Source of the DNA: Phycisphaerae bacterium
Lineage (GTDB): Bacteria; Planctomycetota; Phycisphaerae; Phycisphaerales; SM1A02
Length of the DNA: 36,990 bases
NCBI GenBank assembly: GCA_016795035.1
Contig: JAEUIT010000091.1
Location: 1 to 36,990 of the forward strand
Reading direction: 5' to 3'
Shown: positions 8,704 through 17,162 of the stretch, one piece after another
Position numbering within the stretch: the stretch's first letter is position 1
Layout of the letters: every line of letters begins with the position of its first letter
Made by a program: the position numbers and the translations under genes
The notes under the pieces: model-generated
The model's input: only the letters and a program-made list of their open reading frames with translations
What the model was told of the DNA's origin: nothing
Databases searched by the model: none

Positions 8704-9345
8704 TTATCGCATTTCGACGAGGTGCTCGTTCTGGAAGCGAACTTTTGAGGCCTTCGAGGCGGGATCGTTGGCGTCGCGGAAGCCCACCGCCGCGACGACC
8801 GTCGCACGGAGCCGCTGTGCCGGGAGTTCGAGCGCGTCGTCGTAGGCCTTCGCGTCGAAGCCTTCCATCGGGCAGGCATCGACGCCGAGCTGCGCGCAGG
8901 TCGCCAAGAGGAACCCGAGCGCGACGTAGGCCTGTCGTGCGGTCCACTCGTCGCGATTGAAGCCGGGCTGCTCGAGGAAGTTCTCGATCATCGAGCGATA
9001 TCCGCTGAGCGACTCGAGTGGAATCCCGCGGAGCTTGCTCACTTCCTCGAGATGGCGCGACACGTCGTCGCGCGTGAGCGGCGATCGCCGTGCGATGACG
9101 ACGAGATGCGACGCGTCGGTGACCTGCGCCTGATTCCACGACGACGCGCGGAGCTTCTCGCGCAGCGCCCGATCGCGCACCACGATGAACTTCCACGGCT
9201 GAAGCCCGAACGAGGACGGGGCGAGCACGAGCGAGTGCTCGATCGCGTGCCACTGATCCGCGGGGATCTCGCGCGACGCGTCGAACTTCTTCGTGGCATA
9301 GCGCCAACGGAGTTGGCGCACGACGTGATCGGGAGGGGAATGCAT
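8704..9345 (-). CDS. NAD(P)H-dependent nitroreductase family oxidoreductase
   Basis: FMN-dependent nitroreductase, 213 aa from the ATG at 9345, close to E. coli NfsB in length. Recognisable features are the N-terminal RWRYATKKFD (phosphate and FMN contact), SLVLAPSSFGLQPWKFIVV, the central ASHLVVIARR strand, ARQAYVALGFLLATCAQLGVDACPMEGFD, and the closing AAVGFRDANDPAS. The family reduces nitro- or quinone-type substrates with NAD(P)H as a homodimer; the natural substrate cannot be told. Codons further upstream in this frame run into the GGTTCGGGG-rich low-complexity stretch at 9357-9394 and are probably not coding. Confidence 0.88.
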   Translation of the reverse strand: MHSPPDHVVRQLRWRYATKKFDASREIPADQWHAIEHSLVLAPSSFGLQPWKFIVVRDRALREKLRASSWNQAQVTDASHLVVIARRSPLTRDDVSRHLEEVSKLRGIPLESLSGYRSMIENFLEQPGFNRDEWTARQAYVALGFLLATCAQLGVDACPMEGFDAKAYDDALELPAQRLRATVVAAVGFRDANDPASKASKVRFQNEHLVEMR

Positions 9346-9356
9346 GGGAAAGCGAA

Positions 9357-9394
9357 AAGGGTTCGGGGTTCGGGGGCCAGGGTTCGGGGGCAAA
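9357..9394. repeat. GGTTCGGGG low-complexity tract
   Basis: Three imperfect units of GGTTCGGGG stand just upstream of the nitroreductase start. All G-richness is on the plus strand, with runs of four or five G, so a G-quadruplex is possible. No gene covers it if the nitroreductase starts at 9345. Confidence 0.6.
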
Positions 9395-9423
9395 CCGTCC
9401 GCGTTTGCGTTGTTCAGCGTGGA

Positions 9424-9523
9424 GGATTCAGGAGTCAGGAGTCAGGAGTCAGTGAAAGAGCTGCAGGATCGGGATGGCCCGGTGTGCTTCCACCCTGACT
9501 CCGCACTCCTGGCTCCTGACTCC
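9424..9523. repeat. GGAGTCA-heptad inverted repeat, copy A
   Basis: The left arm has four tandem GGAGTCA-type heptads (the first is GGATTCA). GTGAAAGAGC and a central loop follow. The right arm has GTGCTTCCAC and reversed heptads (TGACTCC, GGCTCCTGACTCC). The whole can fold as a long imperfect hairpin. It fills the gap between the nitroreductase and tRNA-Ser genes. Copies B, C and a half copy D occur at about 21.6, 32.8 and 36.8 kb, all intergenic. Confidence 0.85.
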
Positions 9524-9536
9524 TCTCTTCTCACAA

Positions 9537-9625
9537 CGGTGAGGAAGGGATTCGAACCCTTGAAGAGGCTTACGCCCCTTACCGGTTTTCAAGACCGGTG
9601 CGTTCAACCGCTCTGCCACCTCACC
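9537..9625 (-). tRNA. tRNA-Ser (anticodon UGA)
   Basis: Minus-strand cloverleaf of 89 nt with the long variable arm of class II tRNAs. The acceptor GGTGAGG pairs with CCTCACC. The D arm has GGCAGAGCGGTTGAAC and the anticodon loop CTTGAAA gives UGA. A variable-arm stem AAGGGGCGTAAGCCTCTT and the T arm GGTTCGAATCC follow. The discriminator is G, as required for serine. CCA is not encoded. Confidence 0.95.
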
Positions 9626-9647
9626 TTCGAGGGCGGAGTGTAGCGGC

Positions 9648-10070
9648 TCAGCGCGCGGGCTCGACGGCGACGAGCGACACGCGCTCGCCGTCAAGCCAGT
9701 AGATCGCCAGCTGCGAAAGCTCGGCCGCCAGCGCGAGCGCCTCGGCGAGGGAGAGGGACACCGCGCAGCCGATCTCGACGTGCGAACCGTCGGCGCTGCG
9801 TCCGTCGCAGCGGACGTGCGCATGGCCGCGCGCCGCGAGCGTCGCCAGGAAACGCCGGTGCGCCTCGGCGTTCTCGGCCTCGTCGCGCCGGACGCCGCGC
9901 GGGTTGGCGGCCGTGATCACCGCGAAGTGGGGCGTGGGCAGGAGCGCACGAAGGAAGGCGCGTTCGTCGGCCGAGCGCTCGCGCGCAAGCGCGATCGGCG
10001 CCGGCCAGCCGGGGGCGTCGAGGAGCGCTTCGGCGTAGTGCCGCCACAACTCGTCGTTGCAGCCAGTCAC
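9648..10070 (-). CDS. DUF3293 domain protein
   Basis: A 140-aa soluble protein starting at GTG 10070, which overlaps the glucosidase stop by four bases (GTGA). It matches the DUF3293 family pattern: an N-terminal segment, then FAVITAANPRGVRR, ENAEAHRRFLATLAARG, a Ser/His strand, and the end LSLAEALALAAELSQLAIYWLDGERVSLVAV. Function is unknown. It is the last gene of the coupled prfB-ABC-debranching-glucosidase run. A CTGCAACG octamer lies inside its first codons (10055-10062). Confidence 0.78.
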   Translation of the reverse strand: MTGCNDELWRHYAEALLDAPGWPAPIALARERSADERAFLRALLPTPHFAVITAANPRGVRRDEAENAEAHRRFLATLAARGHAHVRCDGRSADGSHVEIGCAVSLSLAEALALAAELSQLAIYWLDGERVSLVAVEPAR

Positions 10071-12736
10071 TGCGTGGCCGTCGCCGCGTTCGGCGACGCG
10101 ATCACGCCGTGCGGGAAGATCAGCTTCGCGACGAGCGCGGTCCAGCCGGTCTGCGCCCGCGCGCCCAGTCCTTCGCCGCTGTCGCCGTGGAAGTACTCGA
10201 AGAAGGGCACGTGGTCGCGGAAGTGCGGATCGCCCTGCAGCTTCGCGTTCGCGCCGAGGACGGGCCGGCGTCCGTCGCGTCCGCGCACGAACAGCTTGAC
10301 CAGGCGCGACGAGAGCTCGTCGGCGGCGTCGTGCAGCGTCACGAGGCGCCCGCTTCCGACCGGCGCCTCGATCTTGAAGTCGTCGCCGTAGTAGTGATGG
10401 AACTTCTGGAGGCTCTCGACTAACAGATAGTTGATGGGCATCCAGATCGGACCGCGCCAGTTCGAGTTGCCGCCGAAGAGCGCCGACTGGCCTTCGCCCG
10501 GCTCGTACGACACGCAGAACTTCTCGCCCGCGATCGAGACCTCGTAGGGGTTGTCCTTCAGCGACTTCGACAGGCCGCGCACGCCGTAGTCCCCGAGGAA
10601 GTGCGCCGGATCGAAGACCTTGCGCAGGATCGCCTTCATGCGGTGGCCGCGGAGGAGCGACAGCATGCGCCGGTCGCCTCTGCCGGGCTCGCTCCAGCGC
10701 GACACGAGGTTCGCGAGATCGGGCCGCTCGTTGAGCGTGCGCTCGACGCGGTCGCGGAAGATCGGAAGCTTCTCGAGCGTCTCCGGCTCGATCGTCTCGA
10801 CGCAGAAGAGCGGCACGAGACCGACGACGCTCAGGATCTTGAGCGGCACCAGCTCGCCGCTCGGCAATCGCAGCATATCGAAGTAGAAGCCAGCCTCCTC
10901 GTCCCACAGGCCGTCGTTGCCGCCGCCCATCGCGGTCATCGCCGACGCGATCTGGAGGAAGTGCAGGAAGAACTTGATCGCCAGGTCCTGATAGACCGGC
11001 CAATGCACCGCGAGCTCGATCGAGATGCGCATGAGCTGCAACGCGAACATGCCCATCCACGCGGTGCCGTCCGCCTGCTGCAGGATGCCGCCGCCCGGCA
11101 TCGGCCGGCTGCGGTCGAACACGCCGATGTTGTCGAGCCCGAGGAATCCGCCTTCGAAGACGTTGCGGCCGTCGGCGTCCTTGCGGTTCACCCACCACGT
11201 GAAGTTCATCGACAGGCGATTGAGGACGTGGATGAGGAAGTCGAGGTCGCCGATGCCGCGCGCCTTGCGGTCGATCTGGTAGACGCGCCACGCGGCCCAC
11301 GCCTGCAACGGAGGGTTGGCGTCGTCGAACGCCCACTCGTACGCGGGGAGCGCGCCGTTCGGATGGACGAACGAGTCGGTGAGGAAGTCGCTGATCTGCG
11401 ACTTCGCGAACTCGGAGTCGAGCCGCGCGAACGCGACGGCATGGAACGCGTGGTCCCACGCGGCGAACCACGGATACTCCCACTTGTCCGGCATCGCGAG
11501 CACGGTGCGCGCGGAGAAGTGGCGCCAGTGCTGGTCGCGGCCGTGCTTTCGTTCGGGGGGCGGCGGCACGTACGACGGATCGCCGTCGAGCCAGCGGCGC
11601 ACGTCGAAGTTGTAGAACTGCTTGCTCCAGAGGAGACCGGCGAACGCCTGTCGCTGCACGCGACGGCGGTCGGGATCGGTCACCGTCGCCTGCGCCACGT
11701 CCCACGCCTCGTCGGCCTCGCGTCTCCGCGTTTCAAGCGCCTCGCGGCACTGCGCCTCGGTGAGGATCGCGTCGGCGCGGCCGAGATGGACGACCATCTC
11801 GCGATACGACTTCGCGGGGACGATCGTCGAGCGCCACAGCCCGACCTTCGTGCCGCCGTCGTCGCGGGTGACGCCGGCCTTCTTGCCGACGATCGCGTCG
11901 TGAAGGCCGTCCTTGAAGATGCGCCCGGCTCGCGGCTCGTTCCAGAGCGCCTCGACGTTCGTCTCGTTCTCGCAGAAGAGCGCGCGGTGCTCGCCGTACG
12001 CGGTGCACACCATCGGCGCCATGTCGGGATGCCGCACGTCGATGCGGCCGTCCGCGCGCTTCGCGAACGACGGGCGCGCGGCGCCGGGCGACCAGCTCCA
12101 CGTGTTGCGGAAGGCAAGCTGCGGGATGAGTTCGAGCGGCGCGTCGGCGTCGCCGCGATTGTGCGCGACGACGCGCATCACGACGGAGTTCGGGTCGGGC
12201 TTCGCGTACTCGACGACGACGTCGAAATAGCGGTCCTCGTCGAAGACGCCGGTGTCGATGATCTCGTACTCGCGATCCTGCCGCGTGCGCTTCGCGTTCT
12301 CCTCGCGGAGCTTCTCGTACGGAAACGCGGCCTGCGGATACTTGTAGAGCATCTGGTGCCACGCGTGGCTCGGCAGGCCGTCGAGGTAGAAGTAGATCTC
12401 CTTCACGTCCTCGCCATGGTTGCCCTGCGCGTTCGCGAGGCCGAAAAGCCGCTCCTTCAGGATCTCGTCGTTGCCGTTCCAGAGCGCGAGCGAGAGGACA
12501 AGCCGCTGCTCGACGTCGCACCAGCCCGCGAGGCCGTCCTCGCCCCAGCGGTAGGCGCGGCGGTGCGCGACCTGAAACGGGAAGTAGTCCCACGCGGCGC
12601 CGTCGGGGCTGTAGTCCTCGCGCACCGTGCCCCATTGGCGATCGCTCACGTACGGGCCCCACGCGCGCCACAGCGGCACGGTCGCGCGATTCGCCAGGAT
12701 GCGCTCCGCCTCGGCGGTGCGCGGTCGCGAGCTCAT
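10067..12736 (-). CDS. GH63-like glucosidase (MGH1-type glycoside hydrolase)
   Basis: Predicted cytoplasmic glycoside hydrolase of 889 aa, the usual length of bacterial 'glucosidase' proteins of the GH63/mannosylglycerate-hydrolase-like clan. It begins TAEAERILANRATVPLWRAWGPY with SDRQWGTVREDYSPDG. The (alpha/alpha)6 barrel carries EYPWFAAWDHAFHAVAF, whose Asp is the likely general acid, then NRKDADGRNVFEGGFLGLDNIG, GGNDGLWDEEAGFY, NSNWRGPIWMPINYLL and the late FEYFHGDSGEGLGARAQTGW, all conserved in this group. No signal peptide. The ATG overlaps the stop of the debranching gene (ATGA). It probably trims alpha-glucosides such as glycogen- or trehalose-derived sugars; the exact substrate is unknown. 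Confidence 0.9.
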   Translation of the reverse strand: MSSRPRTAEAERILANRATVPLWRAWGPYVSDRQWGTVREDYSPDGAAWDYFPFQVAHRRAYRWGEDGLAGWCDVEQRLVLSLALWNGNDEILKERLFGLANAQGNHGEDVKEIYFYLDGLPSHAWHQMLYKYPQAAFPYEKLREENAKRTRQDREYEIIDTGVFDEDRYFDVVVEYAKPDPNSVVMRVVAHNRGDADAPLELIPQLAFRNTWSWSPGAARPSFAKRADGRIDVRHPDMAPMVCTAYGEHRALFCENETNVEALWNEPRAGRIFKDGLHDAIVGKKAGVTRDDGGTKVGLWRSTIVPAKSYREMVVHLGRADAILTEAQCREALETRRREADEAWDVAQATVTDPDRRRVQRQAFAGLLWSKQFYNFDVRRWLDGDPSYVPPPPERKHGRDQHWRHFSARTVLAMPDKWEYPWFAAWDHAFHAVAFARLDSEFAKSQISDFLTDSFVHPNGALPAYEWAFDDANPPLQAWAAWRVYQIDRKARGIGDLDFLIHVLNRLSMNFTWWVNRKDADGRNVFEGGFLGLDNIGVFDRSRPMPGGGILQQADGTAWMGMFALQLMRISIELAVHWPVYQDLAIKFFLHFLQIASAMTAMGGGNDGLWDEEAGFYFDMLRLPSGELVPLKILSVVGLVPLFCVETIEPETLEKLPIFRDRVERTLNERPDLANLVSRWSEPGRGDRRMLSLLRGHRMKAILRKVFDPAHFLGDYGVRGLSKSLKDNPYEVSIAGEKFCVSYEPGEGQSALFGGNSNWRGPIWMPINYLLVESLQKFHHYYGDDFKIEAPVGSGRLVTLHDAADELSSRLVKLFVRGRDGRRPVLGANAKLQGDPHFRDHVPFFEYFHGDSGEGLGARAQTGWTALVAKLIFPHGVIASPNAATATQ

Positions 12737-14832
12737 CGGATCGCCTCCGTGCCGTTCGAGCGCGGTGCGACGACGCGCTCGGTCTCGCGCAGGATCTCGA
12801 GATATGCCGCGACGCTCCAGGCCTGCGCCGGGCAGCCGCGCGGCGTGAACGGGGCTTCGGCGTCGCACAGTTCGCTCACGCTTCCCATGCCTGCAACGCC
12901 GAGATGCGCCGTGAGCGCCTCGCGCACCCCGACGGCCGTGGCCGGATCGCCGCCGGTGCGGAGCCACGCGCGGACGAACGACGCGAGGAGCCACGCCCAC
13001 GCGGGGCCCTGGTGATACGACTCGTCGCGGCGCGTGACGTCGCCCTCGTAGCGGGCGCGGTAGCGATGGTCGTCGGGGCTCAGCGTGCGCAAGCCGAGCG
13101 GCACCAGAAGGTCGCGGGCGGCGCGCTCGACGACGCAGCGCACCTGCTCGCGCGGGAGCGCGACGTGGTCGAGCCCGACCGCGATCACCTGATTCGGGCG
13201 CACGCTCTCGTCGTTGCCGTCCGGTCCGTCGAGCACGTCGAAAAGGCACTCCTCGACGGGGTTCCAGAAGCGGGCGAAGGAGAGCGAGATGCGGTCGGCG
13301 AGGCGCGTCCAGGGCTGCGTGTCCTCCCCGAGGATGCGGGCGAACGCCTCGATGCGCCGCACCGCCTCGTACCAGAGCGCGTTGATCTCGACGGGCTTGC
13401 CGATGCGCGGCGTGATGACGCGGCCGTTCAGGTTCGCGTCCATCCAGGTGAGCGCGACGCCCGGTTCGCCTGCAACGACGAGCGCGTCGGAAGGATCGAC
13501 GCGGATGCCGTGGCGCGTGCCGCGCAGGAACGCCTCGCCGATCGAGCGCATCGCGGGCCAGAGCCGGCGGCGCCACTGGTCCATCGCGCTGGGCGAGTCG
13601 GCGCCCGCCGCAGAGCACGCGGCGTCGACGAGTCCGATCGCGCGGATGAAGAGAAGCGGTGCGTCGACCGCGTTGAACTCCGTGACGGCGGTGCCGCGGT
13701 CGGGGAAGCGATTCGGAAGGAGTCCGCCCGAGAGCGACGCGGCGTAGGTCTCGAGCACGCCCTTCGCGGCCGCGTGCCGGCGCGTCGCGAGAAGCAGTCC
13801 GTCGATCGAGAGAAGCGTGTCGCGCGACCAGTCGGTGAACCACGGATAGCCCGCGATCACGCTCCATCCGTCGCGTCCCGACGAGAGCGGGCGGCGCACC
13901 ACGAACTGGTCCGCCGCAAGCGCCGCCTGCCGCCACGCGGCGCTCGCCCGCGCGATGCCCGCCGACTCGAGATACGACTGGCGCCGCGCCTCTTCGGCGA
14001 GGAGAAGCACCGCCGGCGGACGCATGACGGGAAGACCCGCGCTCGCCGCGAACGTTACGCAGTCGCCGGGCTCGAGGCGGATGCGGAAGGTCGCCGCATG
14101 CAGCGCGCTCTCGACGCCGTCGTAGCCGCGGGCGCGGTCTTCGGGCAGGTCAATGCGCTCCCACCACGTGTCGGCGGGAAGGGCGTCGACGACGACGCCG
14201 TCGCCAGCGCAGGCGAGCCAGAGGTCGTTCGGTCCGTTCGTGCCCTGCGCGCCGAGCCGCACGCGGATCGCAGGGCCGTCGCGCGTCGCGCTTGCCGCAA
14301 AGCCCTTCGCGGGGGTGAGCTCATGGTGCGAGCGATTCGTGACGAGCGCCTCGAGCGCGAGTTCGCACGGCGCCGAGTGCGGCATCAGGCGATACTCGAC
14401 GAGCGTGACGTTCTCGCCGAGCGCCATCGCGAGGCGCTTCTCGAGGATGACGCCCGCGACCTCGAAGCGCCACACCGGCACGCCGCGCTCGAGGCGGAAG
14501 CGGACGAGCGGAATCGGCGCGGCCGGGGTCGCCTCGCCGCCGGCCCAGAGGTTCGTCGAGAGGTCGTGGCGCACGCCGTCCACGACGAGCCGCTCCTCGA
14601 CCTTCGCGAGGAGGACCGTGCGCTCCGCGGGCGGGCGCGTGGCTGCAACGAGGAGTCCGTGGTAGCGCCGCGTCCGCGCCCCTGAGATCGTGCCCATGGC
14701 GTAGCCGCCGAGGCCGTTCGTCACGAGCCATTCGCGGGAAAGCGTCTCGCCGCGGTCGGCGAGGATCGATGCGTCGCATTCGAGCGTGACCGGTCCGCGC
14801 GGGGACTCGGCGGAGAGGGAGGGGTCTGTCAC
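12733..14832 (-). CDS. Glycogen debranching enzyme (GH133, amylo-alpha-1,6-glucosidase type)
   Basis: A 699-aa protein. The N-terminal GDE_N domain has REWLVTNGLGGYAMGTISGA with RTRRYHGLLVAATRPP (about 25-60). The C-terminal (alpha/alpha)6 GDE_C domain has AGYPWFTDWSRDTLLSIDGLL, GLLPNRFPD, TEFNAVDAPLLFI, TWMDANLNGRVITPRIGKP, VEINALWYEAV, SYHQGPAWAWLL and GCPAQAWSVAAYLEI. These match archaeal and bacterial GH133 debranching enzymes, which hydrolyse alpha-1,6 branch points of glycogen or alpha-glucans. The start is GTG at 14832, overlapping the ABC gene stop by four bases; the frame is open further up but inside the ABC gene. Translational coupling to the ABC ATPase and the GH63-like enzyme suggests one alpha-glucan pathway. 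Confidence 0.92.
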   Translation of the reverse strand: MTDPSLSAESPRGPVTLECDASILADRGETLSREWLVTNGLGGYAMGTISGARTRRYHGLLVAATRPPAERTVLLAKVEERLVVDGVRHDLSTNLWAGGEATPAAPIPLVRFRLERGVPVWRFEVAGVILEKRLAMALGENVTLVEYRLMPHSAPCELALEALVTNRSHHELTPAKGFAASATRDGPAIRVRLGAQGTNGPNDLWLACAGDGVVVDALPADTWWERIDLPEDRARGYDGVESALHAATFRIRLEPGDCVTFAASAGLPVMRPPAVLLLAEEARRQSYLESAGIARASAAWRQAALAADQFVVRRPLSSGRDGWSVIAGYPWFTDWSRDTLLSIDGLLLATRRHAAAKGVLETYAASLSGGLLPNRFPDRGTAVTEFNAVDAPLLFIRAIGLVDAACSAAGADSPSAMDQWRRRLWPAMRSIGEAFLRGTRHGIRVDPSDALVVAGEPGVALTWMDANLNGRVITPRIGKPVEINALWYEAVRRIEAFARILGEDTQPWTRLADRISLSFARFWNPVEECLFDVLDGPDGNDESVRPNQVIAVGLDHVALPREQVRCVVERAARDLLVPLGLRTLSPDDHRYRARYEGDVTRRDESYHQGPAWAWLLASFVRAWLRTGGDPATAVGVREALTAHLGVAGMGSVSELCDAEAPFTPRGCPAQAWSVAAYLEILRETERVVAPRSNGTEAIR

Positions 14833-15866
14833 GGCTCCGAAGTATCGGCATTTCCGGGGAGGGCTGGGGAGTTCCGGCGGCCAGATGCGTCGAAGCGAAC
14901 GACGCGACCCGTCGGCGCCCACACGCGCACCTCCGCGCCGAGCGTCGCCGGCACCGAGACGCGGACGCGATCCCCGCTCGCGAGCCGAACCGTCGAGCCG
15001 CCCGCCGAGACGTGGGTGACGACGCCCGCGGCCGACCACGCCGCGCCGGTCGCGGGGGCCGCGCCGACGACGACCTCGCCCGGCCGCACCCCGAGCCAGC
15101 CGTCGCCGTCGCGCACGACGTTCATCGGCGCGAGGCCGAAGCCGGCGGCGACGTCGACGTCGGCCGGGCCGTCGCGGAGGGCCTCGGGCGGCCCCACCTG
15201 CCGAATCGCGCCGGCGTGCATGAAGGCGATCCTGCCGGCGAGGGCGAGCGCGTCGTCATGGTCGTGGGTCACGATCACGGCGGTCGCCCGAAGCGCCTGC
15301 AACGCGGAGACGAGGTCTTCGCGCAGGTCGAGGCGGGCGCGACGGTCGAGGTGCGTGAGGGGCTCGTCGAGGAGGTAGACGGCGGGTCGCCGCGCGATCG
15401 CCCGCGCGAGCGCCGCGCGGCGCCGTTCGCCGGCGGAGAGCGTGCCGGGGCGGCGGGCGAGCAGGGGACCGGCGCCGGCGAGCGCGATGGCCTGTTCGAT
15501 CGCCTCGGCCCGCTCGCCGCGCGAAAGCGGCGCGGCGGCAACGTCGAGATTGGCGGCGACGGTGAGGTGCTCGTAGAGCGCGCCGTCGTCGAACGTCATG
15601 CCCACGCCGCGGTCGGCGGGCGCCGCGTGCGTCACGTCGCGGCCGCCGATCGAGACAATCCCGGCGTCGAGCGGCTCGAGCCCGGCGATCAGGCGCAGCA
15701 ACGTGGACTTGCCGCAGCCGCTCGCGCCGATCACGGCGAGCGTCGTGCCGGCGGCAACGGAGAGATCGACGCCCGCGCCGCCGAGACCCACGACGCCCGC
15801 GCCCGACGGATAGCGTCGACGCACGCCACGCAGTTCGAGTGCCGCGGGTTCGCGCGTCGACGCCAT
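14829..15866 (-). CDS. Orphan sugar-type ABC transporter ATP-binding protein
   Basis: MalK/UgpC-like ABC ATPase of 345 aa. Walker A is GASGCGKST (47-55), signature LSAGERRR (about 143-150), Walker B VYLLDEPL (163-170), and the H-loop is His201 in VTHDHDDAL. A C-terminal TOBE-like domain (about 250-330) fits the carbohydrate-uptake subgroup. The Q-loop differs: where relatives have FQ-x-YALYPH this protein has FDDGALYEH (92-100), so the usual glutamine is Asp93. No permease or binding protein is encoded nearby, so it may serve permeases elsewhere or have another role. It starts 29 bases after the prfB stop and overlaps the debranching gene by four bases. Confidence 0.88.
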   Translation of the reverse strand: MASTREPAALELRGVRRRYPSGAGVVGLGGAGVDLSVAAGTTLAVIGASGCGKSTLLRLIAGLEPLDAGIVSIGGRDVTHAAPADRGVGMTFDDGALYEHLTVAANLDVAAAPLSRGERAEAIEQAIALAGAGPLLARRPGTLSAGERRRAALARAIARRPAVYLLDEPLTHLDRRARLDLREDLVSALQALRATAVIVTHDHDDALALAGRIAFMHAGAIRQVGPPEALRDGPADVDVAAGFGLAPMNVVRDGDGWLGVRPGEVVVGAAPATGAAWSAAGVVTHVSAGGSTVRLASGDRVRVSVPATLGAEVRVWAPTGRVVRFDASGRRNSPALPGNADTSEP

Positions 15867-15895
15867 CGTTCGCTCCTCGTGATGCCCGTGGGGCG

Positions 15896-17021
15896 TCAGC
15901 CCTTCGCGCCGGTCTTCTCTCGCTCCGAACGGCGCCGCTTCAACTCGGCGTCGACGAAGCCGGCCACCTGGCCGTCGAGCACCGCGATCGGATTCATCAC
16001 CTCGTAGTTGGTGCGATGGTCCTTGACGCGGTTGTCGTAGAAGACGTAGCTGCGGATCTGGTTGCCCCAGTCGCGCGTCACCTTTCCGCCGGTCGCCGCG
16101 GCGAGCTCGGCGGCGCGCTTCTCTTCCTCGATCTGTTCGAGCTTCGCACGAAGCACGGTGAGCGCCTGCTTCCGGTTCTGCGGCTGGTCGCGATAGGTGC
16201 TCGCGACGACTTGGATGCCGGTCGGAATGTGCGTGACGCGAATGGCCGACGCGACCTTGTTCACGTTCTGCCCGCCGGGGCCGCTCGCGCGGACGAAAGG
16301 CACGATCTCGAGGTCGCGATCGGGAATCTCGAGGTCGGTCTCGTCAAACTCGGGCGTGACGTCGACGGTCGCGAAGCTCGTCTGCCGCTTGCCTTCCGCG
16401 TTGTACGGGCTGACGCGGGCGAGGCGATGCGCGCCGCGCTCGCAGTTCATGTAGCCGAACGCGAACGGGCCCGTGACGCGGTACGCGACTTCGCTCACGC
16501 CGCCGTCGCTGCCGGGCACGCGGTGCATCTCCTCGCACTTGAAGCCCATCTGCTCCCAGTAGTAGAGGTACATGCGTTCGAGCATGCGGCCCCAGTCTTC
16601 GGCCTCGAGTCCGCCGGCGCCCGACTGGATCGTGACGAAGCAACTGCGGTGGTCGTGCTTGCCGGAGAGGAGGCTCTGGGTCTCGATCCGCTCCATCGAC
16701 TGCGTGAGGCCGTAGAGCTTCTCGTCGGCCTCGGCAAGGAGGTCCGCGTCGCCCGATTCCTTCGCGAGTTCGTAGGCGACCTTCGCCTCCTCGAACTCGC
16801 CGATCGCCGCCTCAAGCGGCTCGGTCTGCGCACGCACAACCTTGAGGTCAGCGATGACTCGCTGCGCCTCTTTCTGGTTGTCCCAGAGATTGCCGTCGTT
16901 CATGCGCTCGTCGAGCGCCTTGCGTTCCAAAAGTTTGCGATCGAAGTCAAAGAGAGTCGCGGAGTGTCACGATCCGCGCCTCCAAGTCGTCGATCACCGG
17001 CTGGTGAGCGTCGTAGTGCAT
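15896..17021 (-). CDS. prfB: Peptide chain release factor 2, programmed +1 frameshift
   Basis: Release factor 2, 374 aa when the frameshift is read. It recognises UGA and UAA stop codons. The first frame begins at ATG 17021 (MHYDAHQPVID) and runs 24 codons to a UGA at 16949-16947. The site reads CTT TGA C, the classic RF2 autoregulatory slip site: slipping one base forward after CTT continues as DFDRKLLERKALDERM in the 15896-16948 frame. The catalytic GGQ is intact (SGPGGQNVNK). The stop-codon-reading tripeptide, SPF in E. coli, reads SPY here (RVSPYNAEGKRQTSF). No Shine-Dalgarno-like AGGGGG directly precedes the slip site; the nearest GGAG is about 30 bases upstream. Low RF2 would favour frameshifting and so more RF2. 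Confidence 0.95.
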
Positions 17022-17040
17022 GGGGCGGGGAGGATAGCAG

Positions 17041-17121
17041 GGAGAAGAGAAATGAAAATGGAGAGGAGAGAATGGAGAGCGCGCAGTCTCCAATTTCCTC
17101 TCTCCTCTCTCCATTTTCCTT
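17041..17121. repeat. Purine/pyrimidine inverted repeat (GGAGAG-type)
   Basis: A purine-only left arm built of GGAGA, GAAAATGGAGAG and GAATGGAGAG units is mirrored by a pyrimidine right arm (CTCTCTCCATTTTCC). It can form a long imperfect hairpin. It occupies the divergent gap between prfB and the aminotransferase gene. It has the same layout as the GGAGTCA heptad hairpins but a different unit. Confidence 0.75.
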
Positions 17122-17162
17122 CCGCGCCCAGAGCGTCGCTCTGCGCGCTTTACACTCCTCCC

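Noticed and set aside
9424..9523. Tandem GGAGTCA heptads as a CRISPR array
   Set aside because: Units are seven bases with no unique spacers and are mirrored on the other arm; they form a hairpin, not an array.
10601..13015. An 804-codon plus-strand open frame over the glucosidase
   Set aside because: Antisense shadow: no domain, biased residues, while the opposite strand encodes a full GH63-like enzyme.
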